Assembly: GCA_037442005.1 (NCBI GenBank)
Contig: JBBIRA010000010.1
Location: forward strand, 1 to 45,090
Direction: 5' to 3'
Source of the DNA: Leptospirillum sp037442005
GTDB lineage: Bacteria; Nitrospirota; Leptospirillia; Leptospirillales; Leptospirillaceae
DNA: 45,090 bases
Positions within the stretch are counted from its first letter, which is position 1. The number at the start of each line of letters is the position of its first letter. The notes beneath the pieces are model-generated. The model did not search any database, was not told where the DNA came from, and saw nothing but the letters and a program-made list of their open reading frames with translations. This document shows, piece after piece, positions 39,948 through 45,090 of this stretch. The translations under genes and the position numbers were made by a program.

Positions 39948-40560
39948 TTTTCTGCGTCTCATCCATGGAATGGGATCCGTCAATCAGATGGAACCCGTTC
40001 TCCCTGGCAAGAACTTCATACTCAGCCAAGACCTTCGACTGGAACAGGATATAGGACTCTCTCGGGTTGGGGGAAAGTTCCATATCCATCCCGGCTTCGT
40101 AATACTTGATCTCCCGGGTCTGGGTAATCCGGTCGTATGACAGGGCCGGATCCACCCGGAAAAAAAAGGTCAGGTCAGGTTGAATGGCAAACCGGAAGTT
40201 TGAAATCAGCCAGGGCTTGGGAATACCCCGTGCGCAATCCCGGGCAACTGCGGTGTAGATATAGCGATCGGACAGAACGACCTTCCCGGCCTTTAACGCC
40301 GGCAGAATTTCATGGGTGTAGCGGTAACTGAAGTCCGCGGCATGAAGCAGGCTGAACGCATAGGGCGTCAGGATCTGTTTCTTTTTGGCTTTCCGGATGA
40401 TCGGAGAGATTTCGGGGCTGGAGTTCCAGACATTTAAAAGAACCCCGTACCCCTTGAGTCTCAGATAGTTCTGCAACAGTTCGATCTGGGTCGACTTTCC
40501 GGATCCGTCAATACCCTCGACGACAATCAGGCGACCGGGATAGGAATGCTCGGGGTTCAT
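39904..40560 (-). CDS. Thymidylate kinase family protein, copy 1
   Basis: 218 residues. Walker A is VVEGIDGSGKSTQIELL at residues 14-30, and the DR-x-Y motif is intact (VVLSDRYIYTAVARDC near 92). The lid region, however, is KYYEAGMDMELSPNPRESYI rather than the usual R-x-x-x-DR-x-E. That motif is shared with the next gene. It could be the dTMP kinase of the cell or a kinase for another nucleoside monophosphate. Its start overlaps the end of copy 2 by four bases (ATGA), and its end overlaps the alpha/beta hydrolase by 44 bases. Confidence 0.82.
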   Translation of the reverse strand: MNPEHSYPGRLIVVEGIDGSGKSTQIELLQNYLRLKGYGVLLNVWNSSPEISPIIRKAKKKQILTPYAFSLLHAADFSYRYTHEILPALKAGKVVLSDRYIYTAVARDCARGIPKPWLISNFRFAIQPDLTFFFRVDPALSYDRITQTREIKYYEAGMDMELSPNPRESYILFQSKVLAEYEVLARENGFHLIDGSHSMDETQKIMRRAIHPVLSGIG

Positions 40561-41243
40561 TTGATTCCTTTTCTTCTTGAACGGTTCCGGAGAATCGTGG
40601 CGGTTTCTTCCCGAAGCTCCATCTGCTGCTTCTGGATCGGTTTCAGCGCATCAATCACCGTAAACCCGTACTCACTCGACATCTGTCTGTAGATTTCAAG
40701 AAGGCGCTGTTGATAAAGAACGAACGAGTCCTTCTTCCGGCTGGCCAGATTCAGATCCATTCCCGCCTCATAATAGTCAAAATACCGCTCATCCCGGGAT
40801 TTCCACTGGATCCGTGCCAGGAGATCCTCAAAGCGGACATCAAGATAAAACGTTCTGGCGGGCGTCAGGGCAAAATCAAACATCCGGGTGATCCATTCCC
40901 TGTCGATTCCCCGGATGACCGCCCGGGCAAAAACGGTATAGACATATTGTTCGGCAATGACGACCTTGCCGGCCGACAGCGCCGGAATGATCACGTGCTC
41001 GAACCGGTCCACAAAGTCGGCAGCATACAGAAAACAGAAGGTCACCGGATCTAAGGTGTTTCTCTCCTTCAGTTTCTTGATGGCCCCCCGGATCAGTTCC
41101 GCGGTATTGCAAGAAGAAATGACAACTCCCTGTCCGCGGGACTCAAAATAAAGTTTCAGAAGTTCGGCCTGCGTCGACTTTCCCGACCCGTCCGTTCCTT
41201 CAATCGCAATCAGTGTCCCCGGGTACTGTGACGTTTTTTCCAA
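40557..41243 (-). CDS. Thymidylate kinase-like protein, copy 2, altered DRY motif
   Basis: 228 residues, homologous to copy 1 across its length. The P-loop is good (AIEGTDGSGKSTQAELL), but the DR of the DR-x-Y motif is EQ (VVIAEQYVYTVFARAV), which removes the Asp and Arg that in TMKs position the Mg2+-nucleotide and thymidine monophosphate. The lid carries DERYFDYYEAGMDLNLASRK. The C-terminus is basic (RNRSRRKGIK). It probably has a different substrate or acts as a regulatory partner of copy 1. It is the first gene of the pair; the promoter should lie in the 141 bases up to the lipoprotein gene. Confidence 0.8.
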   Translation of the reverse strand: MEKTSQYPGTLIAIEGTDGSGKSTQAELLKLYFESRGQGVVISSCNTAELIRGAIKKLKERNTLDPVTFCFLYAADFVDRFEHVIIPALSAGKVVIAEQYVYTVFARAVIRGIDREWITRMFDFALTPARTFYLDVRFEDLLARIQWKSRDERYFDYYEAGMDLNLASRKKDSFVLYQQRLLEIYRQMSSEYGFTVIDALKPIQKQQMELREETATILRNRSRRKGIK

Positions 41244-41384
41244 CTTTCACCTTCCTCTACCTGTGACCCTGTCTGTCCAGACCCATTCTATCAGGGAATT
41301 TCCAAGATCTCCAGACTCATCTTGACCTGAAAGCCCTTTCAGCCCTGACCGGCAATCAGCTCAAAGCCGCCGTTTCCGCGCCAG

Positions 41385-41939
41385 TCAATCTTTCGGCGGA
41401 GACGCACATCCCCTTGTATGAACGACAAAAGAAAGCGGTTTTTTGGAGAGACGGACGCTATCCGAACTCCAGAGGGCGAGATGATAATGGTGGCAGGGAA
41501 GAAGGCCATAGAGCTTGTAGATCGAAGAGGGGGTATCGGCGACAAGTCGCCCGTCCTTGTAGAGAAAGTAATCCGTTGCGCCGGCAACCAGGCTCCACTG
41601 CAGATAGACCCCATCGCCTTCGGAAAAGGGCACCACATGGACAAACTCCGGGGGGGAAAGAGACCGGCTGAGGTCATCGGGGGATTCCGTCCCCGTGGAA
41701 GGAATCGGCCCCTGTGTCGGGATTGGCTTTTGTGAACCACCGGAGGATGTTGAGGACTGCCCGGAACCCCCCCCGAAGAGGGGGAAAAGAGCCCCTCCTA
41801 AAATGCCGTGCGGATTATTCCAGACAGACGAACTGCATCCCCCCGCCGCCGCCAGGAAAAAGGCCGGCAGAAAAAACGAAAGCCACCCCCCTTTAAGCTT
41901 GGAAACAGAACGACTTAGTCTTTCCAGAAAAATTGACAA
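41385..41939 (-). CDS. Lipoprotein with fibronectin type III-like domain
   Basis: 184 residues from a TTG at 41939 with AGGAGG four to six bases upstream. Signal sequence (FFLPAFFLAAAGGC) ends in lipobox AAGGC. A Gly/Ser/Pro/Thr linker of about 60 residues is followed by one domain, near residues 97-175, with PPEFVHVVPFSEGDGVYLQW, DYFLYKDGRLV and KLYGLLPCHHYHLALWSSD, a fibronectin type III pattern (W in strand B, YxL in strand F). It is likely anchored in the outer or inner membrane and exposes a binding domain. Function unknown. Its start region overlaps the divergent rpiB promoter. Confidence 0.75.
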   Translation of the reverse strand: MSIFLERLSRSVSKLKGGWLSFFLPAFFLAAAGGCSSSVWNNPHGILGGALFPLFGGGSGQSSTSSGGSQKPIPTQGPIPSTGTESPDDLSRSLSPPEFVHVVPFSEGDGVYLQWSLVAGATDYFLYKDGRLVADTPSSIYKLYGLLPCHHYHLALWSSDSVRLSKKPLSFVVHTRGCASPPKD

Positions 41940-41962
41940 AACCCCTCCTGAAATGGCATCAT
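41933..41962 (+). promoter_or_regulatory. Sigma-70 type promoter for rpiB-glyA-nrdR
   Basis: TTGACA (41933-41938), an 18-base spacer and CATCAT (41957-41962) read rightward. The -35 is perfect and the -10 matches at four of six positions. Transcription would begin near 41969 and give a leader of about 100 bases before rpiB. The -35 box overlaps the start codon of the divergent lipoprotein gene, so the two units may compete. Confidence 0.5.
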
Positions 41963-42072
41963 GTTTCTTTGTTTGAAAAACGTCCGGAGGATTACCCCGA
42001 CCTGGAAACCTTTTTCAAAAGACCGGTCACGTGATCGCGGCCCTATCTTCTATCAGAATCGAGAGGCAACCC

Positions 42073-42534
42073 ATGACTGACAGTCTGAAAACACCCCGGA
42101 TCTCCATCGGAGCCGATCATGCCGGGTACGAGCTGAAAGATATTCTCGTCAAGGCCCTTTCAGAAAGCGGATTGACGATCACAGATTGCGGGACGAATGG
42201 CCCTGAATCCGTTGATTACCCTGACTATGCAGAAAAGGTGGCCTCCCTTGTCACCGCCACCCCGGAGACGGTCGGGGTCCTGATTTGCGGAACGGGAATC
42301 GGCATGTCGATCGCTGCAAACAAGCACCATGGGATCAGGGCTGCCCTGGTGTACAACGAAGAAACGGCCTCTCTCGCCCACAGACACAACAATGCCAACA
42401 TCATCTGCATGGGAGCCCGTGAAATTACGGCCGAACAGGCACTGGCCTTCGTTCAGTCGTTCCTCTCTGCCTCCTTTGAAAACGGGCGCCACCAGAGGAG
42501 AATTGACAAGATCACGGCACTTGATCACAACTAG
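42073..42534 (+). CDS. rpiB: Ribose-5-phosphate isomerase B RpiB
   Basis: 153 residues from the ATG at 42073, with GAGAGG six bases upstream; the frame is open to 42031, but the family start is at ISIGADHAGYELKDIL. Other motifs: ITDCGTNGPESVDYPDYAEKV, GVLICGTGIGMSIAANKHHG and RAALVYNEETASLAHRHNNAN, containing the catalytic Cys and the substrate-binding Asn/His. It interconverts ribulose and ribose 5-phosphate. The order rpiB-glyA-nrdR is common in bacteria. Confidence 0.95.
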   Translation: MTDSLKTPRISIGADHAGYELKDILVKALSESGLTITDCGTNGPESVDYPDYAEKVASLVTATPETVGVLICGTGIGMSIAANKHHGIRAALVYNEETASLAHRHNNANIICMGAREITAEQALAFVQSFLSASFENGRHQRRIDKITALDHN

Positions 42535-42581
42535 AAAATCCAGCTCTTATCTTAACAGTCTCGCTGAAAGGATCCTATCCC

Positions 42582-43823
42582 ATGCTCTGGCTCAACCAGA
42601 CAGACCCTGAAGTCCAGGAAGCCATTTCCCAGGAACTGAAACGTGAACAGGAGAAGCTTGTCCTCATCGCCTCCGAAAACTATGTCAGCCGCTCCATCCT
42701 TGAAGCCGTCGGATCGGTCATGACCAATAAATACGCCGAAGGCTATCCGGGACGGCGTTATTATGCCGGATGCGAGGCTGTCGACCAGGTTGAAACACTG
42801 GCGATCGAGAGGGCCCGTACTCTCTTCGGCGCCGAACACGTGAACGTTCAGCCCCACTCGGGCTCACAGGCCAATATGGCGGTCTACCTGGCCTCCATCC
42901 GGCCGGGAGACACCATTCTGGGAATGGATCTGTCCCATGGAGGACACCTCACCCATGGAAGTCCGGTCTCTTTTTCCGGCCATTACTACAATGCCGTTTT
43001 CTACGGCGTTCACCGCGACACCGGCCTGATCGATGAGCAGCAGGTCGAAACCCTGGCCCGACAGCACCGGCCTGCCATCATCATTGCCGGAGCCAGCGCT
43101 TACCCCCGGATCATCGATTTTGCCTTCTTCAGGAAAGTGGCCGATGAGGTGGGAGCCATTCTGCTTGTCGACATGGCCCACTTTTCGGGACTTGTGGCCA
43201 CCGGACACCATCCCTCTCCTTTTCCCTATGCCGATTTTGTCACCACATCCACTCACAAGACTCTCCGGGGTCCGAGAGGGGGGATGGCGTTTTCCCGGGC
43301 CAATTGGGCCAAGGCTCTCGACAAGGCCGTATTCCCGATGATGCAGGGAGGACCGCTGATGCATGTTATTGCCGGAAAAGCCGTGATGCTCAAGGAAGCC
43401 CTTTCGCAGGACTTCAAGGACTATTCCGCGAAAACGCTCAAGAATGCCCAGACACTGGCCGGCGAACTGGCGGAGGCCGGATACCGGATTTCAACCGGAG
43501 GAACCGACAACCACCTGATGCTCATCGATCTCCGTAACAAAAGCCTGACCGGGAAAGAAGCCGAAGGCTTCCTCGCCCAAGCCGGAATCATCTGCAATAA
43601 AAATGGCGTTCCCTATGATGACAAGCCACCGACTGTCACCAGCGGGATCCGGCTGGGCACACCGGCCGTCACCACGAGAGGGCTTGGACAGCCTGAAATG
43701 GTCAAGGTGGCCGGAATGATTCACCGTATTCTGGACAGCAAGGGGCAGGCCGCGGTGATCGATACGGTCCGGACGGAACTGGTCTCCTTACTGAGGGATT
43801 TTCCCATCTATGCAGGCCTTTAA
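42582..43823 (+). CDS. glyA: Serine hydroxymethyltransferase GlyA
   Basis: 413 residues, normal length. PLP enzyme motifs: LIASENYVSRSILEAVGSV, NKYAEGYPGRRYYAGCEAVD, VNVQPHSGSQANMAVYLA, LVDMAHFSGLVATG and the Schiff-base region FVTTSTHKTLRGPRGG. It transfers a one-carbon unit between serine and tetrahydrofolate and supplies glycine. It lies 47 bases after rpiB and 30 before nrdR in the same direction. Confidence 0.97.
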   Translation: MLWLNQTDPEVQEAISQELKREQEKLVLIASENYVSRSILEAVGSVMTNKYAEGYPGRRYYAGCEAVDQVETLAIERARTLFGAEHVNVQPHSGSQANMAVYLASIRPGDTILGMDLSHGGHLTHGSPVSFSGHYYNAVFYGVHRDTGLIDEQQVETLARQHRPAIIIAGASAYPRIIDFAFFRKVADEVGAILLVDMAHFSGLVATGHHPSPFPYADFVTTSTHKTLRGPRGGMAFSRANWAKALDKAVFPMMQGGPLMHVIAGKAVMLKEALSQDFKDYSAKTLKNAQTLAGELAEAGYRISTGGTDNHLMLIDLRNKSLTGKEAEGFLAQAGIICNKNGVPYDDKPPTVTSGIRLGTPAVTTRGLGQPEMVKVAGMIHRILDSKGQAAVIDTVRTELVSLLRDFPIYAGL

Positions 43824-43853
43824 CCGGCGTTTTTTACGTGATTTCCGTCGCCC

Positions 43854-44324
43854 ATGAAGTGTCCTTTCTGTCAGATACCGGATTCGAAAGTCACCGATTC
43901 ACGGATGACCGGAGACGGATTCGGCATCAGGAGGCGGCGCTTCTGCACCGGATGCCAGCGCCGCTTCACCACTTATGAATGGGTACAGGAATCACTTCCG
44001 CTGATTTTGAAAAAAGACGGCAGAAGGGAAACCTTTGACCGTCAGAAAATTCTCAAGGGACTCCGGCTGGCTTGTCAAAAAAGGCCAGTCCCCAATGAGT
44101 CTATTGAAGGACTTGCCACCCGTATTGAACAGGAACTGATCGAGCGGGGTGATACGGAAATCGATGCCCGGATCATCGGAGAAATGATCATGGACAGGCT
44201 TGAGGCGCTTGACCGGGTCGCCTATGTCCGCTTTGCCTCGGTCTACCGGAACTTTCAGGATCCCCACCAGTTCATGGAAGAACTCCTTCGCATGCTTGGA
44301 CGGGATACAAAGCCTCCGACATGA
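43854..44324 (+). CDS. nrdR: Transcriptional repressor NrdR
   Basis: 156 residues, starting MKCPFCQIPDSKVTDSRMTG. The zinc ribbon has two Cys pairs (CPFC and FCTGC) followed by QRRFTTYEWVQ. The ATP-cone domain begins at VLKKDGRRETF-type sequence (here LILKKDGRRETFDRQKILKG) and ends in YVRFASVYRNFQDPHQFMEE. NrdR senses ATP/dATP and represses ribonucleotide reductase genes by binding NrdR boxes. No NrdR box was noticed in this window, and the nrd genes lie elsewhere. Confidence 0.96.
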   Translation: MKCPFCQIPDSKVTDSRMTGDGFGIRRRRFCTGCQRRFTTYEWVQESLPLILKKDGRRETFDRQKILKGLRLACQKRPVPNESIEGLATRIEQELIERGDTEIDARIIGEMIMDRLEALDRVAYVRFASVYRNFQDPHQFMEELLRMLGRDTKPPT

Positions 44325-44451
44325 GCCGCTTTTTTCAGCCCTTTTTCGTCCATAACCCCATGAGTGGCCCACTCACCCGCAGGAACATGAGCCCATTCAC
44401 TCTCCCCTCGACGGGCTCCCTTCCATCGGATCCCCTTTTCACCGTTTGCCC

Positions 44452-45090
44452 ATGAAGCGGGTCCTGATCATCCCTTTTGCCCCCATTTTACAGGGTAAGC
44501 TGACCTATCTCCTTCCTTCGGAAATAGAGGACATGGCCATCGGAACACGCGTTCTTGTCCCGCTCGGACATCGCCATGTTCCCGGACTCTATGCCGGAGA
44601 GGCCCCCGAAGAATCCTCTCCCTTCGACCTGAAAGCAGTCCTTGAGGTCCTTGATCCGTTTCCCGTTCTCCCCGCATTTCTCTTCCCGCTCCTGGAGTTT
44701 GCCGCCTGGTACTACCGTCTCCCATTGGGAATGCTGGTCAGGAGCGCCCTTCCCCCCCCGCTGTGTCGCCCCCAGCCCATCGCCTCCCGGACATTAGGGA
44801 AAATACTCCGGGAACTTGAGTCGCTGCCGTCACCGGCCTCCCTTCCCGACCTTCCCCCCCTGACCCGGGACCAGGCTCAAGCCTTCTCCTCGTTTGCCGA
44901 CCATTCGCGCATCGACGGTTTTTCGGTCCAGGTTCTGAACGGAGTCACCGGTTCGGGGAAAACCCGGCTTTATCAGGAGATGATCCTCCAGACCCTCAAA
45001 CAAAACAAACAGGTCCTCGTGCTGACCCCGGAGATCGGGCTGACCCCTCCGCTTCTTGGCTCCATGAAAATGGTTGATCCCCGTTCTGTA
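44452..45090 (+). CDS. priA: Primosomal replication helicase PriA, 5' part only
   Basis: An ATG at 44452 opens a frame that runs off the window, giving about 213 residues. The N-terminal 3'BD domain (MKRVLIIPFAPILQGKLTYL; GTRVLVPLGHRHVPGLYAG; FAAWYYRLPLGMLVRSALPP) is followed by a linker and the helicase core start VLNGVTGSGKTRLYQEMIL (Walker A) and VLVLTPEIGLTPPLL, which are diagnostic of PriA. It restarts replication at stalled forks. It lies 127 bases after nrdR. Confidence 0.93.
   Translation, partial: MKRVLIIPFAPILQGKLTYLLPSEIEDMAIGTRVLVPLGHRHVPGLYAGEAPEESSPFDLKAVLEVLDPFPVLPAFLFPLLEFAAWYYRLPLGMLVRSALPPPLCRPQPIASRTLGKILRELESLPSPASLPDLPPLTRDQAQAFSSFADHSRIDGFSVQVLNGVTGSGKTRLYQEMILQTLKQNKQVLVLTPEIGLTPPLLGSMKMVDPRSV

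Noticed and set aside
1..45090. tRNA, rRNA, CRISPR, insertion sequences, prophage
   Set aside because: Looked for on both strands; no cloverleaf, repeat-spacer pattern, transposase or integrase sequence was recognised.

Overview
The window looks like a chromosomal segment of a motile, aerobic Gram-negative bacterium with moderately high GC. The gene set fits a Leptospirillum-type member of the Nitrospirota: two very short flagellins, a FliW-CsrA pair, an aromatic quinone pathway, and envelope proteins that resemble nothing I recognise. The genus is an inference from gene content, since no search was possible. There is no tRNA, rRNA, CRISPR array, insertion sequence or prophage. The segment reads as core genome with a few lineage-specific islands.

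Layout. (1) 1-15.1 kb, all minus strand: a late flagellar locus read right to left, flgF-flgG-flgA-flgH-flgI-flgJ-fliC2-flgM-flgN-flgK-flgL-csrA-fliW-fliC1-fliD-fliS-fliT-like, followed by two glycosyltransferases (the second is cut by the window edge). I can read sigma-54 type promoters upstream of flgF and of the glycosyltransferase pair, and sigma-28 type promoters upstream of fliC1 and flgM. The fliC1 leader holds three hairpins with GGA in their loops plus a GGA in the Shine-Dalgarno sequence, the layout expected for CsrA repression relieved by FliW. csrA itself appears to start at ATT. (2) 15.3-28.9 kb, minus strand: a tightly overlapping chain, MFS transporter - K+ channel-like/TrkA-N protein - argD - argF - argG - argH - small lipoprotein (lptM-like) - lysA - membrane protein - dapA - dapB - FAH-family hydrolase - recD. 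It covers the last steps of arginine synthesis and part of lysine/diaminopimelate synthesis. (3) 29.1-30.2 kb: two tiny membrane proteins and a secreted coiled-coil protein of unknown role. (4) 30.3-34.1 kb: ubiE - B12-type radical SAM - chorismate-lyase-like - ubiA, a compact quinone-biosynthesis operon that may be transcribed leaderless from a TATAAT box next to the ubiE ATG. (5) 34.2-37.1 kb: four unknown envelope genes, namely two outer-membrane beta-barrel candidates and two small exported proteins sharing a Cys-x-His-Pro ... Glu-Cys-His-His pattern. (6) 37.4-41.9 kb: a Ppx/GppA phosphatase and an alpha/beta hydrolase without a canonical start codon on the plus strand, meeting tail to tail a tandem pair of thymidylate-kinase-like genes on the minus strand, then a fibronectin-III-like lipoprotein. 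(7) 42.0-45.1 kb, plus strand: rpiB-glyA-nrdR-priA, with priA running off the end.

How it works together. In the flagellar locus, sigma-54 would drive rod/ring and hook-associated genes (and apparently the glycosyltransferases), FlgM would hold back sigma-28 until secretion opens, and FliW/CsrA would match fliC1 translation to flagellin export. The strongest candidates for something undescribed are the fliC1 leader together with the ATT-start csrA, the sigma-54-controlled glycosyltransferase pair, the quinone operon with its radical SAM enzyme, the double Tmk-like operon facing ppx/gppA, and the Cys/His envelope operon.
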